35,493 nt of DNA from an uncultured Paracoccaceae bacterium (GCA_938049225.1 CALICM010000062.1:1-35493), one strand, 5' to 3'. Shown: positions 1 through 9,254, counted from the stretch's first letter. The notes: generated by a model not told the origin, from the sequence alone. Numbers and translations: made by a program.

Positions 1-2
1 AC

Positions 3-125
3 CTAAGACGCCTCGGAGCGAGGACATTCACCGAGGTCTTCGAAGCCATCGGATCAATCTGCGATCTCTACGACCCAACAGAATGCTGGAACTACTTCAA
101 GGCTGCCGGATATGTCTCAAACTAA
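3..125 (+). pseudogene. C-terminal end of an IS630-type transposase (partial, enters from left edge)
   Basis: The first bases read in one frame to a TAA at 123-125. The peptide contains ICDLYDPTECWNYFKAAGY, which matches the characteristic C-terminus of IS630-family (Tc1/mariner-like) DDE transposases as I know the family. Only about 40 codons lie inside the window, so whether the gene is intact to the left cannot be judged. It would catalyse cut-and-paste transposition into TA sites. No terminal inverted repeat could be assigned between 126 and 205. Confidence 0.75.
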
Positions 126-142
126 TCTCGAAACGCTTTAGC

Positions 143-178
143 CTGACAGACGCCGCCAGAAAAACGGCAAACTGTCAG
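143..178. terminator. Possible terminator or IS-end hairpin downstream of the histidine kinase
   Basis: CTGACAG (143-149) pairs with CTGTCAG (172-178), and an inner GCCG/CGGC pair (152-155/165-168) could extend the stem. On the minus strand it lies about 30 bases after the histidine kinase stop and is followed by no clear T-run. It could be a weak terminator for that gene or part of the end of the adjacent IS630 element. Confidence 0.3.
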
Positions 179-205
179 ATCACATCTGAACCACTACACT
201 TTAAG

Positions 206-1480
206 TCAAATCGGTAGCTTGATCTCGAAACAACTTCCCTGCCCCGGCCCTTCGCTTGCAACCCCTACCGTCCCGCCGTGTGCCTCGATCACCGATTTCA
301 CAATCACCAGCCCCAGCCCAGTCGAACCCTCTCCACCGGTCGGCTTTGCCGATAGCGTCTGATAGGGCCGAAACGCCAGCTTGATGTCATCGGCCGACAT
401 CCCCAATCCTTGGTCTTGGACGGTGATCCGCGCGCAGGCCCCTTTATCCACCGCTGCGATGCGAACCGACACCACCGATCCACCATGCGAGTATTTCACC
501 GCGTTCGACAGCAAATTGACCATCACCTCGGTTAGACGAAATTCATCCGCCGACAGCGTGATCTCTTCCGCGCAGGTATAGTCAATCTGGATATCCTTGG
601 CCTTTGCTTCGCGCTGCACCACGCAAATCGCCGCCTCGACCGGCGCCGACAGCAGCACGGGGGCGGCCTTAATCTCCACCCGGTCATGCTCGGCCCGGGC
701 CGACTCCAATAGCCCCGAGATCATCGCCACCATCCGATCCGCCGCCTTCAATATCGAGGCCGCCGACTTTTCCAGATGGGCCGTCTCCATCTCGATCCCC
801 TCAGCAGCGCCGCGTTCCTTGACCTTTTCCAGCCGCGTCTGGATCAGCTCGGCCCGGCCCATGATCGCCGCCAGCGGGTTGCGCAGATCATGCGCGACCA
901 TCCCCAGGGCCCCCGATTTGAATTTATTGGCCTTGTGCAAAGCATCCAACTGCTGGTCGAGCTTGCGAATTGTCCGCTCCCGCTCGGCCTCCTCCTCGAT
1001 CCGCTGCAATTCGGCGGCCGCCCGCATCCCAAAGATCCGCACGATCCCCTCGACCTTTTGCGGATCCTCCAGCGTGGCTTCGGAAAACACCGCGAAATGA
1101 CCATAGGGCTCGCCGTCGGTCCCTTCCAGGGCGACGCCGCAATAGCTTTGAAAACGCGCCTTGTCGGGAAATCGATCCGCCAGTGCGCGCGGCACCACAA
1201 ACGAGCCGTTCTCGTAGATCATCTTGCAGGGTGTCCCCTCAAGCGCATAGTCGATCGGCACGCCCTGAACGCCATCCAACCAACTGAACACGGCCGAGGC
1301 CCGCTCGGCCGGATTTCCCTGCGCCTTGGCCACAAAAGCCAGCGACACAGGCATCACCGAATGCAAATTCCGAACCAGCGAGGATAGGAAATCACTACCC
1401 ACTTTCGCTGCCGTCGCCAAAGCAAGTCGATAAATCGGGTCTTCAGGCACCCAAGTTGACTGCGTTCCGTCCAAATACAT
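206..1480 (-). CDS. Soluble sensor histidine kinase with N-terminal GAF-like sensor region
   Basis: Predicted 424-residue kinase that autophosphorylates on histidine and passes phosphate to a response regulator. Residues 1 to about 160 look like a GAF-type sensor (no membrane segment or signal peptide), followed by a short coiled coil rich in E/R. The HisKA H-box reads MVAHDLRNPLAAIMG with the phospho-acceptor at about H197. The HATPase domain has an N-box LLSNAVKYS (about N326), G1 box DQGLGM (about 356-361) and G2 box GSTGLGL (about 385-391), so it should be active. The ATG at 1480 is preferred because GGGGAAG lies nine bases upstream; a TTG at 1498 would add six residues. No response-regulator gene is adjacent, making it an orphan kinase here. 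Its signal is unknown. Confidence 0.88.
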   Translation of the reverse strand: MYLDGTQSTWVPEDPIYRLALATAAKVGSDFLSSLVRNLHSVMPVSLAFVAKAQGNPAERASAVFSWLDGVQGVPIDYALEGTPCKMIYENGSFVVPRALADRFPDKARFQSYCGVALEGTDGEPYGHFAVFSEATLEDPQKVEGIVRIFGMRAAAELQRIEEEAERERTIRKLDQQLDALHKANKFKSGALGMVAHDLRNPLAAIMGRAELIQTRLEKVKERGAAEGIEMETAHLEKSAASILKAADRMVAMISGLLESARAEHDRVEIKAAPVLLSAPVEAAICVVQREAKAKDIQIDYTCAEEITLSADEFRLTEVMVNLLSNAVKYSHGGSVVSVRIAAVDKGACARITVQDQGLGMSADDIKLAFRPYQTLSAKPTGGEGSTGLGLVIVKSVIEAHGGTVGVASEGPGQGSCFEIKLPI

Positions 1481-1644
1481 GGCACTAAACTTCCCCAAAC
1501 CTCACAACGCCCCAAACTATATCGCGCACGCCGCCAAAGACACCCGACGTCTGCGTGACCACACTCTTGACCCTCGTTATAGACGTAGACCCGCCGCGAG
1601 CGACTACAACCGCAACTGTGTCACCTGTTGGCAAAAGAAGCGCG

Positions 1645-4600
1645 TCAGCCTGTGGGCGTGAACCCGCCCCCAGTCGGCGTATCCAACCAAAACACATCGC
1701 CTGGGGCCACCTCGGTCTTATCGGCAGAGCGCAGCACCTCGACCCGGCCATCCGCACGGACCAGGCGGTTCACACCAACCGCCCCGGGTCCGCCGTCCTC
1801 CAACCCTGGCGGTGGCACGACCCGGTGCCCCGTCAGCAGCGCCAGGGTCATCGGCTCTAAAAACCGCGTTCGCCGTCGGGTTCCGTCCCCACCGCGAAAC
1901 GCGCCCTGCCCGCCCGAGCCGTGGCGGATCGAGAACTCCTCAAGCACGACCGGAAACCGCCATTCCAGTACCTCGGGGTCGGTCAGGCGCGAGTTCGTCA
2001 TATGCGTATGGACGCCCGAGGTGCCCGGGTGCCCCGATCCATCCGCCAACCGCCCCGCGCCCGAACCACCGCAGATCGTCTCGTAATACTGATGTTGCGC
2101 GTTGCCCCATGTCGTATTGTTCATTGTCGATTGCGCCGCCGCTTGCACGCCCAGCGCCAACAGCAAGGCCGAGGTCACCGCTTGGCTTGTCTCCACATTC
2201 CCCGCGATGATCGCCGCCGGGTACTCCGGGCTCAGCATTGTCCCCTTCGGCAAGATCACCTTCAACGGTTTCATCACCCCTTCGTTCATCGGGATGTCGT
2301 CATCGACCAGCAGCCGGAACACGTAAAGGACGGCCGCCATCGTTACCGGCTCGGGCGCGTTGTAATTCGTCGCCAATTGCGCCGTGGTCCCGGTGAAGTC
2401 GATCGTCGCTGTGCGCGCTTGACCGTCAACCGTCAACTTCACCCTGATTTCCCTGGGCTGCCCATCGAAATCCGGGTCCATCGGATAGACCATCTCGGCA
2501 TCGCTGAGCGAGGTGATCGCCCGACGCACACACTCCTCGGCGTTGTCCTGCACATGGCCCATATACGCCTCGACCACATTCAAGCCAAACTGCGCCACCA
2601 TCTTGCGCAACTCCTGCGCGCCCTTCTCACAAGACGCCACCTGCGCCTTTAGATCGGCAATATTGATATCGACCGAACGCACCGGGTATTTGGCCGAGGT
2701 CAGCAAGTCGCGTGTCTCTGCCTCGCGAAACACGCCCTGGTCCACCAGTTTCCAATTGTCGATATAGGCCCCCTCGTCATGGATCGTTCGGCTGTCGGGC
2801 GGCATCGAGCCGGGTGTCAGCCCACCAACATCGGTGTGATGCCCCCGGGCCGAAGTAAAGAACAACACCTGCGCGCCTGCATCGTCCCAAACCGGCGTTA
2901 CCACCGTGATATCCGGCAAATGGGTGCCGCCATTGTAAGGCGCGTTCAACACATACACATCGCCGGGCGTCATATCCGGGTTCTGCGCGATGATCGCCTT
3001 GACCGAGGCGCCCATGCTGCCCAAATGCACGGGCATATGGGGCGCGTTTGCGATCAAATCCCCCGCCGCATCGAAAACGGCACAGCTGAAGTCCAACCGC
3101 TCTTTGATGGTCACACTGGCCGCCGTGTTCTCAAGCACGGCGCCCATCTGCTCGGCGATGGACATGTAAAGATTATTGAACACCTCCAACATGATCGGAT
3201 CGGCTTGCGTGCCAATGGCCACTCGGCTGGGCCGTGCAACCGCCCGCTCCAAGCCCACATGATCATGCGCGGTGATGCGCGCCCGCCAGCCGGGCGCTAC
3301 CAGGATCGAGGTGTGATCCTCGACCAGCACCGCTGGCCCCGTCAGCACATCCCCCGGTCGCATCACGGCCCGCCGCACAAAGCGGCTGTCCACCCAATCC
3401 CCGTCGATAAAAACCGGTGCGGTCAGGGCCGTTTCATACGCCGCCTCGTCTCGCGTCGACACCATCTGCGCCGCCTCGCTGATATCAGCGGCTTTGCCCA
3501 CGGCCTCGGCACTCACTGCCTCGATCACCAGCACCGCATCGCCCGGCGTAAAGCCGAACCGCGCCTTATGCGCGGCGCCAAAAGCGTCTACCATCTCGGC
3601 CGTTCGCCCAAAGGGCACCGGCAGGGCCGTGTCGGTCCCTTTCACCTTCAGATGCGCCGTCATCGAGATCTCGACCGCCGCCTCGGCCACGCCCTGTTCG
3701 GTCACTTCCGTCAAAGTCGCGCTCGCCAGACCGTCCAAGATCGCCGCTGCCTCAAGCCGTGCTGTATCGCTCAGATCCGCCTCGACCGCCTGCGCCCGGC
3801 TGGCCCGAATATCCGCCAGCCCCATGCCATAGGCCGACAGCAGCGAGGCATAGGGATGGATCAAACACCGCGACATCCCCAGCGTATCGGCGATCGCGCA
3901 CGCGTGCTGCGCCCCCGCGCCACCAAAGACCGTCAGACAATAGTCGGTCACGTCGTACCCGCGCTGCACGCTGATCTTCTTGACCGCGTTGGCCATATTC
4001 TCGACCGCGATGGTCAGAAAACCCTCAGCCAGCGCCGCCGCCTCCAGGCCTGCCTCGGCCGCCATCACTTCGAACCGCGCCTGTGTCGCCGCCCGGTCCA
4101 AGGGCTGATCCGCCTCGGGCCCAAAGATCGACGGGAAGAACTCGGGCCGCAGTCGCCCGGTCATCACATTTGCGTCCGTTACCGCCAACGGGCCGCCGCG
4201 CCCATAGCACGCTGGCCCCGGATTGGCGCCTGCGCTTTCAGGCCCCACGCGCATGCGCGTTCCATCAAAGGTCAGTAGGCTGCCACCCCCAGCGGCCACA
4301 GTGTGAATGTTCATCATCGGTGCGGTGATCCGCACGCCCGCCACTTGGGTGTTCATCACCCGCTCATACTCACCCGCGAAGTGGCACACATCGGTCGAGG
4401 TGCCGCCCATGTCGAACCCAATTATCCGCCCCTCGCCCCCAATCGCGCTGGTCTGCACCGCGCCAACAACGCCGCCCGCAGGTCCCGACAGGATCGCATC
4501 CTTGCCCTGGAACACCTGCGCATCGGTCAAACCGCCCGAGGATTGCATGAACATCAACCGCCCCGAGGGATCGCCATCGAACGCCGCCGCGACCCGATCG

Positions 4601-5265
4601 ACATAGCGCCGCAAGATCGGCGTCAGATACGCGTCCACCACCGTTGTGTCGCCCCGGCTGACCATCTTCATCAAGGGGCTGACCTCGTGACTGACCGAGA
4701 CCTGGGCGAACCCCATCTCCCGCGCCAGCGCCGCTGCCGCCGCTTCGTGCGCGTGGTGTCGATAGCCATGCACAAAGACAATCGCACAGGCCGTCAGCCC
4801 CGCATCCAGCGCGGCTTGCAACCCGATGCGCAGCGCGCTTTCGTCCAATGCCCGCTCGACCGTGCCATCCGCGCGCACGCGCTCGTCAGCCTCGATCACC
4901 TGTTGGTACAGCATCTCAGGCAGCACGATCTGGCGGTCGAACAACCTTGGCCGGTGCTGATAAGCCAGCCGCAGCTGCTCGCCTAGCCCGCGCGTGATCA
5001 CCAGCGCCAAAGGCTCGCCCTTACGCTCCAACAACGCGTTGGTCGCGACCGTGGTGCCCATCTTCACGGCACCCACCTGTGCCAGTGGGATCTTGTCTTC
5101 GGCCCCCAGACCCAAAAAACTGCGGATCCCATGCAGCGCCGCATCAGCATAAATCTCGGGGTTCTCGGACAGCAGTTTGGCGGTATGCAGTGCCCCCACA
5201 TGGTCCCGCGCTACGATATCGGTAAAAGTACCACCACGGTCGACCCAAAAATCCCAAACGCTCAC
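1645..5265 (-). CDS. Fused HyuA-HyuB 5-oxoprolinase (ATP-hydrolysing)
   Basis: This 1206-residue protein joins the two hydantoinase/oxoprolinase halves in one chain, like eukaryotic 5-oxoprolinase, which opens 5-oxo-L-proline to glutamate at the cost of ATP. The HyuA half (about 1-680) begins with the phosphate-binding motif DRGGTFTD (residues 9-16) and carries a second one, GFDMGGTSTD, near 280. The HyuB half starts near residue 690 (PIMLEVFNNLYMSIAEQMG) and runs to a glycine-rich end (PTGGGFTPTG). I chose GTG at 5265 because GGAGG lies five bases upstream; an ATG at 5292 would add nine residues. The open frame runs on to 5844, but that part is antisense to the acetyltransferase. The related N-methylhydantoinases share the fold, so the exact lactam substrate is inferred. 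Confidence 0.87.
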   Translation of the reverse strand: MSVWDFWVDRGGTFTDIVARDHVGALHTAKLLSENPEIYADAALHGIRSFLGLGAEDKIPLAQVGAVKMGTTVATNALLERKGEPLALVITRGLGEQLRLAYQHRPRLFDRQIVLPEMLYQQVIEADERVRADGTVERALDESALRIGLQAALDAGLTACAIVFVHGYRHHAHEAAAAALAREMGFAQVSVSHEVSPLMKMVSRGDTTVVDAYLTPILRRYVDRVAAAFDGDPSGRLMFMQSSGGLTDAQVFQGKDAILSGPAGGVVGAVQTSAIGGEGRIIGFDMGGTSTDVCHFAGEYERVMNTQVAGVRITAPMMNIHTVAAGGGSLLTFDGTRMRVGPESAGANPGPACYGRGGPLAVTDANVMTGRLRPEFFPSIFGPEADQPLDRAATQARFEVMAAEAGLEAAALAEGFLTIAVENMANAVKKISVQRGYDVTDYCLTVFGGAGAQHACAIADTLGMSRCLIHPYASLLSAYGMGLADIRASRAQAVEADLSDTARLEAAAILDGLASATLTEVTEQGVAEAAVEISMTAHLKVKGTDTALPVPFGRTAEMVDAFGAAHKARFGFTPGDAVLVIEAVSAEAVGKAADISEAAQMVSTRDEAAYETALTAPVFIDGDWVDSRFVRRAVMRPGDVLTGPAVLVEDHTSILVAPGWRARITAHDHVGLERAVARPSRVAIGTQADPIMLEVFNNLYMSIAEQMGAVLENTAASVTIKERLDFSCAVFDAAGDLIANAPHMPVHLGSMGASVKAIIAQNPDMTPGDVYVLNAPYNGGTHLPDITVVTPVWDDAGAQVLFFTSARGHHTDVGGLTPGSMPPDSRTIHDEGAYIDNWKLVDQGVFREAETRDLLTSAKYPVRSVDINIADLKAQVASCEKGAQELRKMVAQFGLNVVEAYMGHVQDNAEECVRRAITSLSDAEMVYPMDPDFDGQPREIRVKLTVDGQARTATIDFTGTTAQLATNYNAPEPVTMAAVLYVFRLLVDDDIPMNEGVMKPLKVILPKGTMLSPEYPAAIIAGNVETSQAVTSALLLALGVQAAAQSTMNNTTWGNAQHQYYETICGGSGAGRLADGSGHPGTSGVHTHMTNSRLTDPEVLEWRFPVVLEEFSIRHGSGGQGAFRGGDGTRRRTRFLEPMTLALLTGHRVVPPPGLEDGGPGAVGVNRLVRADGRVEVLRSADKTEVAPGDVFWLDTPTGGGFTPTG

Positions 5266-5340
5266 GGTACCCTCCAGACTCGAATTCAGCATGAGCAATA
5301 GGCGGTTGTGCGATGGGCCGCAATCTGGCTGATTGGCCTC

Positions 5341-5811
5341 ATGCCGATCCGCCCCGCAACCCCCGCTGATATCTTCGCCATCGCCACCATTTGGAACGCG
5401 GTGATCCGCGATACGGTCTCGACCTTCACAACCATCGAGAAGACCCCGGCCATGCTGGCCGATCTGTTGGCCAAGCAGCCGGTTTTGGTGCTTGAAAGCA
5501 GCCAGATCGACGGTTTCGCCACCTACGGCCCCTTCCGGGCCGGTCCCGGTTATGCCCATACCGCCGAACACAGCATCTACCTGGCCCCCAATACCCGACG
5601 CTGCGGCCTGGGTACGGCCCTGCTGGACGCCCTCGAAACGCAGGCTCGCGCGGCGGATATCCACGTGATGATCGCCGGAATGGCCGACAGCAACACCACC
5701 GCGATTGCCTTTCACGCGGCCCGGGGATACGGCCACGTGGGCCACCTGCCCGAGGTTGGGCGCAAGCACGGCGCCTGGCATGACCTGATCTTGATGCAGA
5801 AAATCCTCTGA
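5341..5811 (+). CDS. GNAT-family N-acetyltransferase (YncA/phosphinothricin-acetyltransferase type)
   Basis: A 156-residue acetyl-CoA-dependent N-acetyltransferase. It starts MPIRPATPAD, which is the usual beta-1/alpha-1 start of this subfamily, and has the acetyl-CoA pyrophosphate loop as RRCGLGTALLDALE (R/Q-x-x-G-x-G/A motif) around residue 86. The C-terminal AFHAARGYGHVGHLPEVGRK resembles YncA/Pat proteins that acetylate the amino group of methionine sulfone/sulfoximine or phosphinothricin-like amino acids. A GTG at 5308 would add eleven hydrophobic residues not typical of the family, so ATG 5341 is preferred. It is divergent from the 5-oxoprolinase with only about 75 bases between the starts, so the two may share a control region. 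Confidence 0.85.
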   Translation: MPIRPATPADIFAIATIWNAVIRDTVSTFTTIEKTPAMLADLLAKQPVLVLESSQIDGFATYGPFRAGPGYAHTAEHSIYLAPNTRRCGLGTALLDALETQARAADIHVMIAGMADSNTTAIAFHAARGYGHVGHLPEVGRKHGAWHDLILMQKIL

Positions 5812-5852
5812 CCCTCTGGCCCCTACCCAGCGCGGCGGATACACTTCCTCAT

Positions 5853-6539
5853 ATGTCGATTTGGCAGCGCATATCCGAAGCTCTCCAAGCGCTCGCCAAC
5901 GGCGAGAGCTTGTCCGAGATTTTTTCGCGCCTGCGCACCCCGCCCGACCGCTCGGTCGCGTTCACCATTGCCGTGATCTCTCTGGGGGCCAAGCTCAGCA
6001 AAGCCGACGGCCAGGTCACCCGGGACGAGGTGCGCGCCTTCCGCGAGGTGTTCTACATCCCCCCCGCCGACGAGGCGGCCGCGGCCCGTGTCTTTAACCT
6101 GGCGCGCGAGGATGTCGCGGGATACGAAGCCTATGCCACTCGCATCGGCCAAATGTTCCGTGAAGACACGGATTTCCTGGAAAACCTGCTGGATGGTTTG
6201 TTCCACATCGCCATGGCTGATGGTCTGTATCACGATGCCGAGGATCTGTTCCTCAGCAACACAGCCGTCGCCTTTGGCCTGGACCAAGCGACCTTTCGTG
6301 CCCATCGCGCCCGCCATGTGCCCGACGCCGAGCAAGACCCCTACACGATCCTGGGCGTGACACCCAAAACCCCTTTGACCGAGATCCGCAGCCGCTGGCG
6401 CAAACTGGTGCGCGAGACCCACCCCGATCACCTGATGTCCCGCGGCGTCCCGGAAGAGGCGGTGAAACTCGCCACCAAACGCCTGGCCGCTATCAATATC
6501 GCGTGGGAGGAGATCCAGCACGCGCGCATGGCTGTTTGA
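5853..6539 (+). CDS. TerB/DjlA-like co-chaperone with C-terminal J domain
   Basis: A 228-residue protein with an all-helical TerB-like domain (about 30-155, including SLGAKLSKADGQVTRDEVRAF and an acidic repeat HIAMADGLYHDAEDLF) followed by a J domain (about 165-228, DPYTILGVTPKTPLTEIRSRWRKLVRETHPDHL). The HPD tripeptide needed to stimulate the Hsp70/DnaK ATPase is present. The order TerB then J domain matches DjlA, but the N-terminal membrane anchor of E. coli DjlA is missing: the N-terminus is short and amphipathic. It is probably a soluble cofactor of DnaK. The next gene starts five bases after its stop, so the two are likely co-transcribed. Confidence 0.85.
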   Translation: MSIWQRISEALQALANGESLSEIFSRLRTPPDRSVAFTIAVISLGAKLSKADGQVTRDEVRAFREVFYIPPADEAAAARVFNLAREDVAGYEAYATRIGQMFREDTDFLENLLDGLFHIAMADGLYHDAEDLFLSNTAVAFGLDQATFRAHRARHVPDAEQDPYTILGVTPKTPLTEIRSRWRKLVRETHPDHLMSRGVPEEAVKLATKRLAAINIAWEEIQHARMAV

Positions 6540-6544
6540 TATCG

Positions 6545-7573
6545 ATGTCCACCCTACGCTTAGCGACGTGGAACGTTGAATGGTTCTCATACCTCTTTGA
6601 TGCCCGCGATGGCCTGCTCGCCGACGGCGAACCCTCGCGCCGCCATAAAACGACGCGCCAGGATCAGGCGGACGCCATCGCCTATGTGTTAGAACGCCTC
6701 GACGCCGACCTTGTCATGATCATCGAGGCGCCGAACACCGGTCATACTCAACGCACCACCCGTGCGCTGGAAACCTTTGCCCGGACCTATGACCTGCGCC
6801 AGACCGCGGCCTTGATTGGCTATGCCAATAACACCCATCAAGAGATTGCAGCCCTCTACGACCCAACCCGCGTAACGCTTGAGCATAAACCTCTGGAAAG
6901 CCCCGGCGCACCGCGTTTCGATGGGGATTTCGAACTGGATGTCGATGTCGATGCCCAGCCAGAAACCCATAGTTTTTCAAAACCCCCGCTCGAGCTAGAG
7001 TTGAAAGCCCCCGCGCTGGCCGCCCCTTTGCACCTGATCGGGGTTCATGCCAAATCCAAGTCCCCAGGGAAAACCGCCGATCCGCAAGAGGCCATTACAA
7101 AATCCATCGCCAACCGCCGTAAGCAGCTCGCCCAATGCGTCTGGCTGCGCCGCCGCATCGACGATATGCTGGATGCGGGCCTGCCAACCCTGGTCATGGG
7201 CGATCTGAACGATGGCCCCGGCTTGGATGGTTACGAGAAACTCTTCGGCCGCTCGTCGATCGAGGTTGTCCTGGGCGACCCAGCCACCCCCGACCGCCAG
7301 CTCTATGACCCGCACGCGCAAGCCTGGTTAAACCCACGCCAGGGCTGGACCCTTTCTACTGCTCGCTTCTATCACCGCGACTACCAGCGCTATGTCAACG
7401 CGCTGTTGGACTACATCATGGTCAGTGCCGACGTCCTGGCCACCTATCGCCCCCGCTGGCGCATCTGGCACCCTTTCGACGAGCCGCGCCTCTACCGCGA
7501 CGCCGCCCTGCGCGACGCGCTGCTCACTGCGTCGGATCACTTCCCTGTCACTATCGATCTGCATGACGGATAG
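6545..7573 (+). CDS. Endonuclease/exonuclease/phosphatase-fold protein
   Basis: A 342-residue Mg-dependent phosphoesterase of the EEP (DNase I-like) fold. Conserved pieces are visible in order: RLATWNVEWF (metal-site Asn10), DLVMIIEAPN (catalytic Glu), LIGVHAKSK, LPTLVMGDLNDGP (the Asp/Asn pair), LDYIMVS and ASDHFPV (catalytic Asp-His near the C-terminus). There is no signal peptide, so it is cytoplasmic. The substrate (nucleic acid, phosphoinositide-like lipid or sphingomyelin in various families) cannot be told from sequence. ATG 6545 was taken because the family starts directly with the first beta strand; an upstream in-frame start lies inside the previous gene. Confidence 0.83.
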   Translation: MSTLRLATWNVEWFSYLFDARDGLLADGEPSRRHKTTRQDQADAIAYVLERLDADLVMIIEAPNTGHTQRTTRALETFARTYDLRQTAALIGYANNTHQEIAALYDPTRVTLEHKPLESPGAPRFDGDFELDVDVDAQPETHSFSKPPLELELKAPALAAPLHLIGVHAKSKSPGKTADPQEAITKSIANRRKQLAQCVWLRRRIDDMLDAGLPTLVMGDLNDGPGLDGYEKLFGRSSIEVVLGDPATPDRQLYDPHAQAWLNPRQGWTLSTARFYHRDYQRYVNALLDYIMVSADVLATYRPRWRIWHPFDEPRLYRDAALRDALLTASDHFPVTIDLHDG

Positions 7574-7883
7574 CGTCCACCACGCCGATCATAGCTGTGC
7601 CGAATGGCTTTTTTCCAAGACAGCGCGCGCCCCAGGTTTCTCACAGAGGTGAATCTGTAACCATATGAAATAATTCAACTTAATTTTCAGTGGGCTCTGG
7701 GACTAAGGTTCAACCCGCTTGTTCTGCCGCATTTGGTTGAAGCAACGTCTCAACTTCGTCGACGTCGATACCGAATTCCTCAACACCCCGCCGGGCGCAC
7801 TTACCCTTGAGCAGTGCCGAAAGGCCATGGCCAGGTCCCGATCGCGCGCGGGCGTGTCGTTAACTCGTGTGACAATGTCCATT
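7574..7883. other. 310-base intergenic region with no firm gene
   Basis: Positions about 7650-7695 are clearly AT-rich against the high-GC background and could hold a promoter or be foreign. The minus strand from 7838 to 7728 has an open stretch reading LLKGKCARRGVEEFGIDV and ending AAEQAG then stop, and another minus frame starts ATG just after the mutarotase-like gene stop (about 7881). Neither is recognised. The region may be a degraded gene or mobile-element debris between convergent genes. Confidence 0.35.
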
Positions 7884-8981
7884 TCAGCCGGTGCCCTTAA
7901 AATAGGCGGGATCGAAGGGCAGCGTGACCTGCGGACCGCTGTCGCCGGTGATCACAAGCGACGCATCGCTGATCTGGATATCGTCGACCCGGGTCCAACT
8001 TGGCGGTCGGGGGATTGCACCGATCACATGGGACACCACATGACTGCGACCCGCGGCCAGCGATAACACGGTCGGCACGCCTTCCGCCGCCACGGGATTG
8101 GGGCCGGTGGCGGCGGCATGGCCCGAGGCGCCAGCCGCACAGCCGTCTTCCACGCCCAAAACGCCCGTGTGCCGCCCGTTCCAGGGGCGGTAGTCGCGGC
8201 CGCCGTTCGAGTGCCACAGCATCGTCACCGGCAGCACGCCCGGATCCTTCAGAAAGAAGACGACGTCGTCCTCAGCCTCGCGCAGAACGGCAGACCAGCC
8301 AAGGCTGTCCAGCCGCGCCTCGACCAATGTCACGAAATCCTCATGCGCATCGCCGATTGGCAAATAGCTAAGGTCCACCGTCCCGCCCTCCGTCGCAGGG
8401 ACCGATGTCAGATCGGTGGTGCGGGCACTCAAGGCAAGCCGGTTGCGTCCCGGCTCCAATGCGGTCTCGGGCGTAAGGACTGCCCGCTTGCCCGAACAGG
8501 AAAACCGCCCGCCCGCGACCAGCCGTATCATCGGATGATGGGCAATGGTGAGGCCACCGCTGCCCCCGGTAATAATGTGTTTCTGGTAAAGAAGCGGCGC
8601 GTCGGGGGAGAGCCAGAGCCGCTTCGCAATTTCCGCCCCCATCACGCGCCGCATCAGGGTCAGGTGCAGCCCATCCGCGGTCTGGCGCGCCAGGGTCCAG
8701 GGGCTGTTGGCGCTCCATCCATGGGCGGGGGCGGTTTCAACATCGCTCGCCCCAAAGGGCGCGCAGAAGAAATCCCCGGCAAGGCCGCGCTCAATGGGGA
8801 TCAGATCGTCGGGAAGATTGTCATCGGGGCCATCGACCCAAGGCGCCGTGTGCAGCGGTTCCAGGATGCGGCCTTCGTGCTGAAAGACTAGTGATCGCAG
8901 ATTGCCCAGCGCCGGATCCAGCGCCATCCGGCCCGCTGGGGTGGCCGCTGACAACCACATGCATTCTGCCCCGTGCCGCAT
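7884..8981 (-). CDS. Aldose 1-epimerase (galactose mutarotase)-like protein
   Basis: A 365-residue protein whose architecture resembles the galactose-mutarotase-like beta-sandwich superfamily: an early segment DDLIPIERGLAGDFFCAPFG, then PAHGWSANSPWTL, a late acidic strand EDDVVFFLKDPGVLPVTMLWHSNGGRDYRPWNG, and a C-terminal beta-rich end. Such proteins interconvert sugar anomers or bind carbohydrates; the assignment is by pattern and is not firm. The start is well fixed: AGGGAG lies six bases before ATG 8981. The open frame runs to 9374, but that extension is out of frame with the SDR remnant and has no start signal. It directly follows the remnant of a short-chain dehydrogenase, suggesting both belonged to a sugar-catabolic operon. 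Confidence 0.6.
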   Translation of the reverse strand: MRHGAECMWLSAATPAGRMALDPALGNLRSLVFQHEGRILEPLHTAPWVDGPDDNLPDDLIPIERGLAGDFFCAPFGASDVETAPAHGWSANSPWTLARQTADGLHLTLMRRVMGAEIAKRLWLSPDAPLLYQKHIITGGSGGLTIAHHPMIRLVAGGRFSCSGKRAVLTPETALEPGRNRLALSARTTDLTSVPATEGGTVDLSYLPIGDAHEDFVTLVEARLDSLGWSAVLREAEDDVVFFLKDPGVLPVTMLWHSNGGRDYRPWNGRHTGVLGVEDGCAAGASGHAAATGPNPVAAEGVPTVLSLAAGRSHVVSHVIGAIPRPPSWTRVDDIQISDASLVITGDSGPQVTLPFDPAYFKGTG

Positions 8982-8982
8982 C

Positions 8983-9137
8983 CTATTCTCCCTTGATCGC
9001 AAGGCCGCTATCGAGCCGCAGGATTTCACTGGTGATGAATGACGCGCGATCCGAAGTGTGAAAGTCAACAGTGTCAACCACTCTGACAGGATCGCACGGC
9101 CACACCGCCGTGGCTCCAACTCGGAAGTCTGCGCTGC
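8983..9137 (-). pseudogene. C-terminal remnant of a short-chain dehydrogenase/reductase
   Basis: On the minus strand, 9060 to 8983 reads HTSDRASFITSEILRLDSG, then LAIKGE and TAG. This is the standard C-terminal signature of classical SDR enzymes (LASDxASFITGxxLxVDGG). The frame stays open only back to about 9137, and the upstream residues (DPVRVVDTVDF) still resemble the preceding SDR helix. The Rossmann fold, catalytic Tyr-x-x-x-Lys and the rest of the enzyme are absent. The stop codon ends one base before the ATG of the mutarotase-like gene, so an intact version would have been its upstream operon partner. Confidence 0.65.
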
Positions 9138-9254
9138 ATCATATCGGTTTGGCGGGCGGGCCGGTGACGGGCGCAGCCCGAACCCGGGGCGCGCGACAAA
9201 CCGCGGCACTTTGCCAGCCTGCACCACCACCGCCACCGCGCTAGTTTCCTCTCT

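Noticed and set aside
776-1387. Plus-strand open frame of 203 codons opposite the histidine kinase
   Set aside because: It is antisense to the clear H-box region of the kinase and has no recognisable feature.
2779-4278. Long plus-strand open frame of 499 codons
   Set aside because: It lies antisense within the 5-oxoprolinase gene, is rich in His/Arg/Pro as expected of a high-GC shadow, and shows no motif.
5266-5844. Minus-strand extension of the 5-oxoprolinase frame by about 190 codons
   Set aside because: It is antisense to the acetyltransferase gene, its peptide has no family features, and a GGAGG-led GTG at 5265 fits the known protein start.
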